From: Paraburkholderia sp. BCC1885
GTDB lineage: Bacteria > Pseudomonadota > Gammaproteobacteria > Burkholderiales > Burkholderiaceae
Assembly: GCF_900996235.1 (NCBI RefSeq)
Contig: NZ_CAAJGM010000155.1
Span: 1-64,000, forward strand
Direction: 5' to 3'
DNA: 64,000 nt
The translations under genes and the position numbers were made by a program. Below are positions 8,347 to 18,087 of the stretch, piece by piece. Below the pieces are notes generated by a model that saw only the letters and a program-made list of their open reading frames with translations, was not told the DNA's origin and ran no database searches. Position 1 is the stretch's first letter; every line of letters begins with the position of its first letter.

Positions 8347-9339
8347 TTACGGTTGCGGCTGCTTCTGCGCAGTTCCTGGGCAGGAAGGGTCTTTACCCCA
8401 GTGGCCGTCGCAAACACGCCAGCGGCAAAGCTGGTCTTCAAAGAAGCCGCGCGTGCCGCATTCCTTGACACGTTCGGCCAGTTTCGCATCGCCGGTATTC
8501 GCACTCACTTTGGTAGTCGCGCCTTTGGTGTCGGCCGGCTTGGTGCGCGCCACCAGCGCAGCCAGCAGGTCGGCATCCGGGTCGTCCTTCGAGGTGGCGC
8601 CGTTACTCGCCGGGTGCGGCTTGTCCTTCTTCGCCTGCGCAACCGCAGTCTGATTTGCATGATGGGCGGCGGGCGTTTCATGCTTCGCGTGCGCGCCTGC
8701 GCTCGCCGTTTCATGCTCGTGCTCATGATGCGTATGACTCGCCGCCGATGCCGTCACCGGCGGCTTCACGCTCTTTGCATTTACCGTCGGCGCGGCAGAC
8801 GCGGCAGACGCAGCGCCCATGTCGGCGCCGTTCGCCAGCGCACGCGATAGACGGTTGTCGTCCAGCCCGTTCGCCGCCGATGCAGCCGCATCGAACGATG
8901 GTTTGGAGTCCTTGTTTTCGCTATCGTCCGCGACGATAGTGGCCGCTTGCGGAACCGAAGCCACTGCGGCCGACGCTACCGACGCTGCCGCCACTTTGGC
9001 CGCCGCCTGGGCAGCACTGCCGCTCACGGGTGCTGCGGCCATCTGCGTCGCAGCAAGCGATTGCGTGGCGGCGACCATGGGCCGCCCGCCGGCGCCGCGC
9101 TGCTGCAGGTGCCATGCGCCCCAGCTACCGGCGGCCACGACCAGCAACGCCACCAGCACCATGGGTGCTTTCGCGCGGCGTGGCTTGTCGGTGGGCGGCG
9201 CAACGCGGCCTTCGAGATCCGCGAGAATCCGCGAGCCGCTGGCGGGTGAACCTTTCGCCTGATTGGCTTGCGGGCCCTTTGCCGGATCGGCCAGCAGGCT
9301 AGGCGGGGCTTTGGAATTCGAGCTGTCCGGCGCACTCAT
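8347..9339 (-). CDS. Ala/His-rich single-pass membrane protein beside the T6SS locus
   Basis: The protein has 330 residues. A charged cytosolic segment of about 58 residues leads to one membrane helix (MVLVALLVVAAGSWGAWHL). A long Ala-rich, disordered periplasmic linker follows, with a His-rich patch HTHHEHEHE near residue 210. A short cysteine-containing tail ends it (ECGTRGFFEDQLCRWRVCDG). I do not recognise a named family. It is convergent with the LysR gene and divergent from the M15 peptidase at the left edge of the T6SS locus, so a role in T6SS assembly at the envelope is possible but only by location. Confidence 0.65.
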   Translation of the reverse strand: MSAPDSSNSKAPPSLLADPAKGPQANQAKGSPASGSRILADLEGRVAPPTDKPRRAKAPMVLVALLVVAAGSWGAWHLQQRGAGGRPMVAATQSLAATQMAAAPVSGSAAQAAAKVAAASVASAAVASVPQAATIVADDSENKDSKPSFDAAASAANGLDDNRLSRALANGADMGAASAASAAPTVNAKSVKPPVTASAASHTHHEHEHETASAGAHAKHETPAAHHANQTAVAQAKKDKPHPASNGATSKDDPDADLLAALVARTKPADTKGATTKVSANTGDAKLAERVKECGTRGFFEDQLCRWRVCDGHWGKDPSCPGTAQKQPQP

Positions 9340-9465
9340 TCACTGTCTCATTGAATCCTGGTTTATTTCGCCGTGATAATACCGTTTCGGCTCGACTTCG
9401 AGCAGGCCTGATTCTAAGAGCAAGCATTACAAAATACAATTGTTTCCAATTTTCCGGGGTTACCT

Positions 9466-10308
9466 TTGATTGCCGTCGTACTCATCACCTATTTCGCCAT
9501 TGCCGTGCTGATCGCGGCTGTACTGCTATTGCCGCCGGTTCGATCTTCAATATTTAACATTGTGCGCGATTTGCACAGACGCTTTATGCGCAATGCATCT
9601 ATTAGCGCATCGGCGGCACTCGGCCAATTAAGTCGCTCGGCAAAAATTTCGCAATCAACTGTAGTTGATATGCAAAATTTACTCGTAAAGCGGCGCTTGC
9701 TGATTTTAACGACCGCAGGTATTCTTGCGACGCCGCCATTGGTCGCGATCGCATTACGCGGTCGGCAGTTATTCCAATACGACGACACAGTAAGAGTACC
9801 CGACGAAAAAATCGCCGCGCTATTGAATGGCGAGCAGCTCGTCCCGCCGCCAGCCTTGCCGCCGGAGGCTTTTGCAACGCAGGAAGTGGAGCAGGTCCGC
9901 CCCGCGCTACAGGATGCGAGCCGCGACTGGAATTTGCTCGATGCCGACTTCAGAACCCGTTTATTGCTCGTCTACAAAATCATGCACGAACAATACGGCT
10001 ATGAAATGGCTTTACTTGAAGGCTATCGCAGTCCGGAGCGGCAAAACCGGCTGGCGCAATTAGGAGGAAACGTCACCAATGCCGCAGCGTTTCAGAGCTA
10101 TCACCAATACGGGCTCGCCGCTGACAATGCATTTTTGCGTGACGGCAAGCTCGTCATTTCAGAAAAAGATCCCTGGGCCATGCGCGGCTACCAGTTATAC
10201 GGACAGACCGCCGAACAGGTCGGTCTGGTGTGGGGAGGCCGCTGGAAATTGATGGATCTGGGGCACGTCGAATATCACAAGCCCGGTTTCGTAATCGGGC
10301 GGCATTAA
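9466..10308 (+). CDS. M15-family peptidoglycan peptidase (TagX-like)
   Basis: This 280-residue protein has an N-terminal membrane anchor and a second hydrophobic segment near residue 75. Its C-terminal domain is of the VanY/M15 type, with YHQYGLAADNAF and DLGHVEYHKPG carrying the zinc-binding His and Asp residues. Such enzymes cut peptide stems of peptidoglycan. In Acinetobacter an M15-type enzyme named TagX sits in the T6SS locus and is thought to open the wall for machine assembly. The position directly before tssM supports the same role here. The start is TTG at 9466 and is not fully certain. The region upstream is AT-rich for this genome. Confidence 0.75.
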   Translation: MIAVVLITYFAIAVLIAAVLLLPPVRSSIFNIVRDLHRRFMRNASISASAALGQLSRSAKISQSTVVDMQNLLVKRRLLILTTAGILATPPLVAIALRGRQLFQYDDTVRVPDEKIAALLNGEQLVPPPALPPEAFATQEVEQVRPALQDASRDWNLLDADFRTRLLLVYKIMHEQYGYEMALLEGYRSPERQNRLAQLGGNVTNAAAFQSYHQYGLAADNAFLRDGKLVISEKDPWAMRGYQLYGQTAEQVGLVWGGRWKLMDLGHVEYHKPGFVIGRH

Positions 10309-10596
10309 ATGGCGCAAAGCGGCAAATAATGGGGTTGGCATGGGGCGTTCATTTATTTTTCCCGCCGGCAAGACCGATTGGGGCGGCACGGTCATTACCA
10401 CGCCCCTTTTGCAGGCGCGGCCCCATCCCCGGAGCCGCAGGCGCGCCCATGCGGCGCGCGCCGCTCGCTTCGCCCGTCATGCGGCGAGCATCGCGAATCG
10501 ACACCAACCCGAAACAGATGACCGGCACGCTAGACGCGCACGCAGCGCTGGACGTCCTGCCGCACGCTACCCATAACATTCAGACCTGAACGGCTT

Positions 10597-13500
10597 ATGC
10601 AACGCTTCCTCAACGGGTTGACCCACCCTCGCACGCTCTCGATCATCGGGGTGCTCGCGCTCGCTGCCGTGCTGTTCATCGCGGCGGATACCTTGCAGAT
10701 CGACCCGATCTGGCCGGCCATCGCGCTGGGCGTCGTGCTGGTGCTGTGGCTCATCGTCTGGCTGATTCGCCGGCTGGCAGCGCGGCGCGCCAACCGCAAG
10801 CTCGGCGACATGCTCGAACAGCAGGCCGAAAAACAGACCGAGGCCGCTGCGGCGGCGACGCCCGCGCGCCAGGCGGAACTCGACGCGCTGCGCACGCGCC
10901 TCGTCGACGCGGTGAAGACCATCAAGACCTCGAAGATCGGTCAGGTCTCGGGCGGCGCGGCGCTATACGAGCTGCCGTGGTACATCGTGATCGGCAATCC
11001 GGCGGCGGGCAAAAGCAGCGCCGTGCTGAACTCGGGCCTGCAGTTTCCGTTCGCCGACAAGAACAACGCGGTGATTCACGGCATCGGCGGCACGCGTAAC
11101 TGCGACTGGTTTTTCACCACCGAAGGCATTCTGCTCGACACGGCCGGGCGTTACTCGGTGCACGAGGAAGACCGCACCGAATGGCTCGGCTTCCTCGGCC
11201 TGCTCAAGCGTCACCGCCCGAAGGCGCCGATCAACGGCATTATCGTCACCGCGAGCATTGCCGAGCTGACCGGCAGCCGCCCCGAGTTCGCCATCAACCT
11301 GGCAAAAAATCTGCGCCAGCGCGTACAGGAACTCACCGAGAAGCTCGAAGTGTTCGCGCCGGTGTACGTGATGTTCACCAAGACCGACCTGATCACCGGC
11401 TTCACCGAATTCTTCAGCGGCAGCGAGCGCCACGAGTACGACCGCGTCTGGGGCGCCACCCTGCCCTACGAGCCGGACGAGAAGCGCGATGTGGTCGGTC
11501 TGTTCGACGAGCGTTTTGAAGAGCTTTACGAAGGCCTGAAAGAGATCAGCGTGGCGCAGATGTCGATCAGCCGCGGCAACAAGCTCTCGCCCGGACAACT
11601 GAGCTTCCCGCTGGAGTTCTCCACCATCAAGCCGGCGCTGCGCTCGTTCCTCGCCACGCTGTTCGAAACCAATCCCTTCCAGTACAAGCCGATTTTTCGC
11701 GGCTTCTACTTCACGAGCGCGCTGCAGGAAGGCGAGACCAATAGCGCGGCGGCGCATCGCATCGCCAATCGCTTTGGGCTCGACGGCGACACGCTTCCCA
11801 AGCCGCAAAGCGCCTTTTCGAAGAACGGCTTTTTCCTGCGCGACCTGTTCTCCAAGGTGATCTTTGCCGACCGGCAGACGGTCAAGCAGTTCGCGAGTCC
11901 CGCCAAAACGCGTATGCGTTATGGGACTTTCTTCGCCTTCGTCGCCGTGCTGGCGCTGGCGCTCGGCGGCTGGACCTGGTCGACCGTCAACAACCAGCAG
12001 CTCGCCGCGAACGTGCAGGCCGACCTCGATAACGTGGTCCGTCTGCAGCAGAACCGCAACGACCTGCAATCGCGCCTGCAGGCGATGGATATTCTCGAGG
12101 ACCGCATCGACCAGCTCGAACAGTTCCGCCGCGACCGGCCGCTCGCCGTTTCGCTTGGGCTGTATCAGGGCGACCGTCTCGAACAGCATCTGCTGACCGA
12201 GTATTACAACGGCGTGAAGCAGATCATGCTCGACCCAGTCGCGCAGAATCTCGAAGGCTTCCTGAAAGACGTCAACGCCCATCCGGACCAGCTTGCGCCG
12301 ATGACGCACGCACCGGACTCCGGCGCGGTGCCGGTGTCCACCAAGGGCTCGGCCATGGTGGCGGCAAGCCAGGGCGGCCTGTATAGCGACGCCTCCCCCA
12401 CTAACGTGGAAGACGCCTACAACGCGCTCAAGACCTATCTGATGCTGGGCGACAAGCGTCACGTCGAAACGGCCCACCTGACCGATCAGGTGGCGCGCTT
12501 CTGGCGCGGCTGGCTCGAAACCAACCGGGGCAACATGCCGCGCGACGAGATGATCCGCAGCGCCGAGCGCATGATCACCTTCTACCTGTCGCGCGTCTCG
12601 GACGACGACTGGCCGATGATCGACCAGAACCTCTCGCTGGTCGATCAGACGCGCGAAAACCTGCGCCGCGTGGTGCGCGGCATGCCGGCCCGTCAGCGTG
12701 TCTATGAAGAGATCAAGGCGCGCGCCTCGACCCGCTTCGCGCCGATGACGATTGCGCGCATCGTCGGCGACAACAACACGGCGCTGGTGGCGGGCAGCTA
12801 TGCGATTCCCGGCACCTTCACACGCGACGCATGGTTCGAATACGTGCAGCCGGCGATTCGCGACGCCGCCACCAAGGAACTGCAGGCCAAGGACTGGGTG
12901 CTCAACACCTCGGCGCATGACGACCTGACGCTCGAAGGCAGCCCGGAGCAGATCCAGAAGGCGCTGGTCTCGATGTACAAGACCGAGTACGCAATGCACT
13001 GGCAGAAGTTCATGCAAGGCATCGCGGTGCAGAACTTCGGCACCTTCAGCCAGGCCGTCGACGCCATGAACCGCCTCGGCGACCCGCAGGATTCACCGAT
13101 CCGCAAGGTGCTGCAGACCGCTTACGACCAGACCTCGTGGGACAACCCGTCGTTCGCCGGCGCCGCCGCCAGGGGCGTGCAAAACGGCGTGACAGGCTGG
13201 TTCAGACAATGGTTCTCGTCGCATACGCAAGCGGCGCCGGTCACGGCGAACATCGATATCAACGGCAATCCGGTCGATCTGCCGATGGGTCCGATCGGCG
13301 TGGAATTCGCCGGCCTCGGGCGCATCGTCGCCAAGGGGGACAACGGCTCGATGCTGCAGGGCTATATGGACACGCTGTCGAAGGTGCGCACGCGCTTTAA
13401 CGTCATCAAGAACCAGGGCGACCCGGGACCGGGCGCGCGCGAATTGATGCAGCAGACGCTCGACGGCAACGGCTCGGAACTGGCCGATTCGCTGAAGTAT

Positions 13501-14544
13501 GTCGACGAACAGATGCTCACCGGCCTCACCGATTCGCAACGCAAGGGGCTGCGGCCGCTGCTGGTGCGCCCGCTGATGCAGGCATTCGCCGTGGTGATTC
13601 AGCCGGCCAGCGTCGAAGTCAACAAGGTGTGGAACGCCCAGGTGTACCAGCCGTTCCAGGGATCGCTCGCCAGCAAGTATCCGTTTGCGGCCGACGCCAA
13701 GGTCGAAGCCGGCGCGAATGAAATCGCCCAGGTGTTCGGCCCGGACGGTTCGGTGGCGAAGTTTGTCGGCACCACGCTCGGGCCGCTCGCCGTGCGCCGC
13801 GGCGATACGCTGACCGCGCGCACCTGGGGCGATATGGGCCTCGCGCTCACGCCGGAGTTCACGAGCGGCTTCGCGCGCTGGGTGGCCCCGCTTTCGGGCG
13901 GCGCCGCAGGCGGCGGCGCTCAGGGCGGCGGCTCGGCGGAACCGCAGACGGTGTTCCAGATCCTGCCGCAGCCGACCACCGGCACGACCGAGTACACCCT
14001 CGCGATCGACGGCCAGCAACTGCGCTACCGCAACACGCCGCCGCAGTGGACCAACTTCGTCTGGCCGAATCCGTCCGGCTCGCCGGGTGCGACGCTATCC
14101 GCGACCACCTTCGACGGCCGCACGATTCAGCTCGTCAACGAGCCGGGCCGCTACGGTCTGGAGAAGCTGATCAACTCGGCGCAACGCAAGCGTCAACCGG
14201 ACGGCACCTTCGATCTGTCGTGGACGCAAGGCAATGTGACCGTGGCGGTGAGCATGCGCATCATCAGCACCTCGCAGGCTTCGGGCGGCGGCGGCAGCGA
14301 CGCGCCGCAGCAGCAGAGCCTGCGTGGCCTGCATCTGCCATCGTCGGTGGCGGATGTGAGCGCGGCGGCGAATTCGGTCAATGCCACGCAGACCGGCGCT
14401 TCGGGCGCGGCTGGCGCGGCGGGTTCCGCGGGCTCAGGCGCGGGCGGCTCGCCCGTGCCGGCCTCCGCCAACGGCTCCGCTGCCATGCAAGCGAATCCGG
14501 GCGCCGCCATGGCTGCGAACTCGAACTCAGGGAGCGCGCAATGA
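10597..14544 (+). CDS. tssM: T6SS membrane-complex protein TssM (IcmF)
   Basis: This 1315-residue inner-membrane protein, with TssL and TssJ, forms the envelope-spanning complex of the T6SS. Two N-terminal helices lie near residues 16-31 and 40-57. A Walker A motif GNPAAGKSS follows at 133-141, with DTAGRY downstream. A third helix near residues 440-458 precedes the large periplasmic part, and the C-terminal tail is rich in Gly, Ala and Ser. The intact P-loop suggests nucleotide binding. The gene overlaps tagF by ATGA, which implies translational coupling. The 288 bases before it show no clear gene. Confidence 0.97.
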   Translation: MQRFLNGLTHPRTLSIIGVLALAAVLFIAADTLQIDPIWPAIALGVVLVLWLIVWLIRRLAARRANRKLGDMLEQQAEKQTEAAAAATPARQAELDALRTRLVDAVKTIKTSKIGQVSGGAALYELPWYIVIGNPAAGKSSAVLNSGLQFPFADKNNAVIHGIGGTRNCDWFFTTEGILLDTAGRYSVHEEDRTEWLGFLGLLKRHRPKAPINGIIVTASIAELTGSRPEFAINLAKNLRQRVQELTEKLEVFAPVYVMFTKTDLITGFTEFFSGSERHEYDRVWGATLPYEPDEKRDVVGLFDERFEELYEGLKEISVAQMSISRGNKLSPGQLSFPLEFSTIKPALRSFLATLFETNPFQYKPIFRGFYFTSALQEGETNSAAAHRIANRFGLDGDTLPKPQSAFSKNGFFLRDLFSKVIFADRQTVKQFASPAKTRMRYGTFFAFVAVLALALGGWTWSTVNNQQLAANVQADLDNVVRLQQNRNDLQSRLQAMDILEDRIDQLEQFRRDRPLAVSLGLYQGDRLEQHLLTEYYNGVKQIMLDPVAQNLEGFLKDVNAHPDQLAPMTHAPDSGAVPVSTKGSAMVAASQGGLYSDASPTNVEDAYNALKTYLMLGDKRHVETAHLTDQVARFWRGWLETNRGNMPRDEMIRSAERMITFYLSRVSDDDWPMIDQNLSLVDQTRENLRRVVRGMPARQRVYEEIKARASTRFAPMTIARIVGDNNTALVAGSYAIPGTFTRDAWFEYVQPAIRDAATKELQAKDWVLNTSAHDDLTLEGSPEQIQKALVSMYKTEYAMHWQKFMQGIAVQNFGTFSQAVDAMNRLGDPQDSPIRKVLQTAYDQTSWDNPSFAGAAARGVQNGVTGWFRQWFSSHTQAAPVTANIDINGNPVDLPMGPIGVEFAGLGRIVAKGDNGSMLQGYMDTLSKVRTRFNVIKNQGDPGPGARELMQQTLDGNGSELADSLKYVDEQMLTGLTDSQRKGLRPLLVRPLMQAFAVVIQPASVEVNKVWNAQVYQPFQGSLASKYPFAADAKVEAGANEIAQVFGPDGSVAKFVGTTLGPLAVRRGDTLTARTWGDMGLALTPEFTSGFARWVAPLSGGAAGGGAQGGGSAEPQTVFQILPQPTTGTTEYTLAIDGQQLRYRNTPPQWTNFVWPNPSGSPGATLSATTFDGRTIQLVNEPGRYGLEKLINSAQRKRQPDGTFDLSWTQGNVTVAVSMRIISTSQASGGGGSDAPQQQSLRGLHLPSSVADVSAAANSVNATQTGASGAAGAAGSAGSGAGGSPVPASANGSAAMQANPGAAMAANSNSGSAQ

Positions 14545-15533
14545 CGCAGACCGTCCAGGCGCAAATCGCCTATTTCGGCAAGATTCCGTCGCGCGGCGAC
14601 TTCGTCAAAAGCGCGCATAACCCGCAGTTGCTGCAGACGCTCGACCGCTGGATCGCCGAGGCCATGGAACTGCTTGCCGACGACCCGCGCTGGAAGATCG
14701 TCTACGAAGGCGCGCGGCCGATGCACTTCGCGTTCCTCGGCTCGCGCAGCAAGCTGGCGATTGCCGGGCATATGGTGGCGAGTCACGATCAGTCGTCGCG
14801 GCGCTTTCCGTTCCTGGCCGCTACCGCGCTGGAAGTCGAAAAGCCGCTGACGTTCCTCGCGCGCAGTCCGCTCGCGTTCGCGCGGCTGTGGTCGCGGGTG
14901 GCGGCGCAAATGCGGCCGCTGCTGGCCGCCAGCGAGCCCGCAGGCGCCCTGCAGGCTCTCGGCGACACACAGGTGCCGATCGAAGTAGGCGGCGGTCCGG
15001 GCAACCCGCATGACGGCACCTTCAACGATTTCGTCGAACACCAGACGCTCGCCGGTCTCGAACAGATGCTGCTGGCAAGCGGCCATCCGGTGCGGCTGCG
15101 CGGCGCCATGCTGGCGCTTGGCTCGCTGCTCAAGCCGGTGATGACGAGCGGCTCGTCGCATCTCGAACGCGGTCTGACCTTGCCGCTGCCGAACGATCCG
15201 TTTTATCGCACGCTTGTTGCCGCGTTCTGGCTCGAACTGATCGCCCCATTCGTATCGCAGGCCGATTTCGAACTGGCCATTTTCATCGGCACGATCGCGC
15301 AGCGCGAGCGGCTCGTGATCGGCTTTAACGGCGCCTCGGCGAAGACGCTGCATAGCGTGGTCGATCCGCAGGCCTACGCCGCACATAACATCGATATCGA
15401 CGATCCCGAATGGATCGACGAACATGCACAAAACGACCATGGGATCAGCAAGCTCGTCAGTTACCTCGATCAACCGCAACTGTCGCTGCGCGTCAGTATC
15501 GACACGTTCCGCGAAGCGTTTTCCGGGGAGTGA
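14541..15533 (+). CDS. tagF: T6SS accessory protein TagF
   Basis: This 330-residue protein belongs to the TagF family (DUF2094, BMA_A0400 type). The N terminus reads IAYFGKIPSRGDFVKS, which is diagnostic. TagF is known as a post-translational repressor of T6SS activity in Pseudomonas, where it acts with Fha. No Fha or kinase gene is present here, so the regulatory circuit may differ. The start ATG at 14541 overlaps the tssM stop codon. The frame is open further upstream inside tssM, but that part is only a shadow. Confidence 0.93.
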   Translation: MTQTVQAQIAYFGKIPSRGDFVKSAHNPQLLQTLDRWIAEAMELLADDPRWKIVYEGARPMHFAFLGSRSKLAIAGHMVASHDQSSRRFPFLAATALEVEKPLTFLARSPLAFARLWSRVAAQMRPLLAASEPAGALQALGDTQVPIEVGGGPGNPHDGTFNDFVEHQTLAGLEQMLLASGHPVRLRGAMLALGSLLKPVMTSGSSHLERGLTLPLPNDPFYRTLVAAFWLELIAPFVSQADFELAIFIGTIAQRERLVIGFNGASAKTLHSVVDPQAYAAHNIDIDDPEWIDEHAQNDHGISKLVSYLDQPQLSLRVSIDTFREAFSGE

Positions 15534-15537
15534 GGCG

Positions 15538-16533
15538 ATGTCAAGCAGCCCTGATCGTCTGATGACGTCACCATTGCCGGCGCGCTTGCGGCACATCGCG
15601 CCCGCCGCGGCCTTGCTCGGCGCCTTGCTGTTCAGCGGCCTCGCGCGCGCCGACAACGCCGGGCCGGCGAACGTCACGCCGGTCGACAATAGCAGCACGT
15701 CGATTCATACGACCGTCCTGCCGCCGGGACCGTCCGCCAGCAACGCGACGCCGGCGGCGCCCAACACGGTGAGCCGTGGCGCCACCGGCGCGGTCTCGCA
15801 GATGCCCGCGCCGGCCAACGCGACGCCGGGCCAGGTGGTGGTGGGCGGCAAGGTGCCGGACGAGGCCACCAAGGCGGCCGTGCTGCAACGACTGCGCGAC
15901 ACATACGGCGCGGCCAATGTGGTCGATCAGATCGAAGTCGCCGACGTGGCGACGCCGCCGAACTGGGGTACCAATGTGCAGAAGCTGATCGGCCCGCAGT
16001 TGAAGCAGATCAGCAAGGGGCAGTTGAAAATCGACGGCACCGAGGTCGATGTCAAGGGCGAAGTGAGCAACGAGGCGCAGCGTCAGCAACTGGCGAGCGA
16101 TATGGCGAACTCGCTAAATCCGACCTACACGATCAAGAACGGCCTGCGCGTGAGCGCGTCGCAACAGGGCCTGCTCGACCAGACGCTGGCGAACCGCACG
16201 ATCGAATTCGAAACCGGCAGCGCGACGCTCACGCCGCAAGGCAAGGCCATTCTCGATCAGATGGCGGCGGTGCTGGCGAAGATGACCAACAACACCGTCG
16301 CGATCATCGGCCACACCGATAACTCCGGCAACCGCACCTCGAATATCGCGCTAAGCCAGGCGCGCGCGGATGCGGTCAAGGGCTACCTGGTGTCCAGGGG
16401 CATCCCGCCGCAGCAGTTGTCGACGACGGGCGTCGGGCCGGATCAGCCGATCGCGTCCAACGATACCAATGACGGCAAGGCAAGGAACCGGCGGATCGAG
16501 TTTCGGGCGGGGTTGGGGACGAGCGGGACCTGA
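15538..16533 (+). CDS. OmpA-family peptidoglycan-binding T6SS protein
   Basis: The protein has 331 residues. A signal peptide ends near ALLFSGLARA. A low-complexity linker follows, then two BON-like alpha/beta repeats (near VVVGGKVPDEATKAAVLQRL and KIDGTEVDVKGEV). A C-terminal OmpA domain has IEFETGSATLTPQGKAILD and ARNRRIEFRAG, the standard peptidoglycan contact sites. In related T6SS loci a separate OmpA protein (TagN-like) anchors the membrane complex because TssL lacks its own anchor. That is the case here, since TssL ends right after its membrane helix. The gene starts 4 bases after tagF and forms one operon with tssM-tagF. Confidence 0.88.
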   Translation: MSSSPDRLMTSPLPARLRHIAPAAALLGALLFSGLARADNAGPANVTPVDNSSTSIHTTVLPPGPSASNATPAAPNTVSRGATGAVSQMPAPANATPGQVVVGGKVPDEATKAAVLQRLRDTYGAANVVDQIEVADVATPPNWGTNVQKLIGPQLKQISKGQLKIDGTEVDVKGEVSNEAQRQQLASDMANSLNPTYTIKNGLRVSASQQGLLDQTLANRTIEFETGSATLTPQGKAILDQMAAVLAKMTNNTVAIIGHTDNSGNRTSNIALSQARADAVKGYLVSRGIPPQQLSTTGVGPDQPIASNDTNDGKARNRRIEFRAGLGTSGT

Positions 16534-16557
16534 GGGGTGTCGTAAAACCCGCTGGGG

Positions 16558-17313
16558 CTAGTGATTCAGCCCTAAAACGCTGAGGTAAGCGGCAAGCGAG
16601 CGTTGCACCGCGTTCGCCACCAACTGCGTGATACCCGTGTAGTCGCCGCTCACGCACGCCTCGTCGAGCGAGTCGTAGTAGGCCAGCCGGTCTTCTTTCT
16701 GGATGATCGCCGGAGGATAGCCGGCTTTCATCAACTCGAAGTTGAGAAGCAGGCGACCGGTGCGACCATTGCCGTCCACGAACGGATGAATCTTGACGAA
16801 GCGCGTGTGAAGTTCCGCCGCACCCTCGACGGGATGCAGCGCGTTAGCCTGCTCGTGCCATTCGATCAACGCGCGCATTTCCTCGGGCAAATGCAGAAAG
16901 TCGGGCGGCGTGGTGCTCGCGCCGGCAATCACGACATTTTCCTGACGGTAGCGGCCTGCTTCGGTCTGGTCGATGCCCTTGAGTACGAGGTTGTGAATAT
17001 TGCGGATCTGCCATTCGCTCAACGCCTCGTTCTTCGCCACAATCGATTCGACATACAGAATGGCGTCACGGTGATTCGTGGCCTCGAAGTGTTCGCGCAG
17101 CGACTTTCCGCCGACCGTAATGCCTTCTAACACGACCTTGGTCTCACGCAACGTGAGCGTATTGCCCTCGATGGCGTTCGAGTGATAGGTCCATTCCAGC
17201 ATCAGTTTTTCGCGCAACGACGCCAGCGTGTGTGCGGGCATCGGACGCACGGCATCCAGCCTGGCCTTGTCGGCATCGATTGCTTGCAGGAGCGCCGCGG
17301 TTTGGGAAGCCAT
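16558..17313 (-). CDS. Fic-domain AMP-transferase with built-in inhibitory helix
   Basis: This 251-residue Fic protein carries the full active-site motif HPFVDGNGRTGR at 176-187. The N-terminal inhibitory motif SNAIEG is at 45-50, making it class II, where the glutamate blocks ATP binding. Fic enzymes usually attach AMP to hydroxyl side chains of target proteins. The gene lies inside the T6SS locus, convergent with the OmpA gene and downstream of a small lipoprotein gene. That location makes a T6SS-linked role conceivable. Many class II Fic proteins are simply housekeeping regulators, however, and no delivery domain is visible. The start ATG at 17313 is preferred over the longer frame. Confidence 0.9.
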   Translation of the reverse strand: MASQTAALLQAIDADKARLDAVRPMPAHTLASLREKLMLEWTYHSNAIEGNTLTLRETKVVLEGITVGGKSLREHFEATNHRDAILYVESIVAKNEALSEWQIRNIHNLVLKGIDQTEAGRYRQENVVIAGASTTPPDFLHLPEEMRALIEWHEQANALHPVEGAAELHTRFVKIHPFVDGNGRTGRLLLNFELMKAGYPPAIIQKEDRLAYYDSLDEACVSGDYTGITQLVANAVQRSLAAYLSVLGLNH

Positions 17314-17413
17314 CACGTTTCTTTTAAGGCACGAATCAGCGGGTTGGGGTCCGCCTATCATAGCACCGCGTTCCCACCCTCAATTGGGCGTGCATCCGGC
17401 GGCAACCACGCCC

Positions 17414-17902
17414 CTACTTCAATACCTCCGGCCCCGAAAACGGCGCCTTATCCGGCTCGGCCTGATACTTGTCCTGGATCGCGCTGACGCAGTTGGTGAA
17501 TTGCGTCCGAAACGCGACCGGATTGTCGGCCGGTGGCGAGAGACCATCGGAACTGACGTTCCAGCCGTCGGCGGTACGAATGGCGTCGAGATCGAACGAA
17601 TCATCGGCGCCGCTATCGAGGATCACCGATTCGCGTTTGTCGCCGCCCGGCAGATGCAGGATCGCCTCGCAACCCTGCTGCAGCCGTACCGGTCCGTGAG
17701 ACCCCGAGTTGCCGAAAGGTGCGGCGTTGTCGGGCGCCGTGTGATACATGCGGAATGACGTGAACTGCGGCGGCATTGCCGAGGTCACGAATTGCACGTC
17801 AGACTGCGAAATGCCATCGCTGCAACCGGCCAGAACGCCAATTAGCGCTACCAGCGTAAGACGCGAACCCTGGCCCTTCGATGAAGCAACTGCGGTGAAC
17901 AT
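17414..17902 (-). CDS. Small lipoprotein of unknown function in the T6SS locus
   Basis: This 162-residue protein begins with a basic stretch and a hydrophobic helix ending in the lipobox VLAGC, so it should be a lipoprotein facing the periplasm. The mature part has two further cysteines (QGCEAILHL and TNCVSAI) that could form a disulphide. A strong Shine-Dalgarno (GAGGGGGG) precedes the ATG. It lies 100 bases upstream of the Fic gene on the same strand and downstream of tssA. I do not recognise a family. Possible roles are an accessory part of the T6SS envelope complex or a protective lipoprotein; neither is shown. Confidence 0.75.
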   Translation of the reverse strand: MFTAVASSKGQGSRLTLVALIGVLAGCSDGISQSDVQFVTSAMPPQFTSFRMYHTAPDNAAPFGNSGSHGPVRLQQGCEAILHLPGGDKRESVILDSGADDSFDLDAIRTADGWNVSSDGLSPPADNPVAFRTQFTNCVSAIQDKYQAEPDKAPFSGPEVLK

Positions 17903-18087
17903 CCCCCCTCCTCGCTTTTCTGTTCCTTGCCGAACCGCAAGGCATCAGTAAAGTGAGGCTCTTGGGCTACAACCTATAACGGCAGCCCAAGGAGATATCT
18001 TTAGGGTGATTGGATGAAACCCACTACGGGCAGCGTTTTGCGGCCAGGCCCGCTTTGGCCTGTCTCGGCCGGTCTGAAATAAAAACT

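Noticed and set aside
10340..10576. Small frame between the M15 gene and tssM, considered as a possible PAAR or accessory gene
   Set aside because: It becomes Arg/Ala-rich shadow sequence after about 20 residues and has no PAAR motif.
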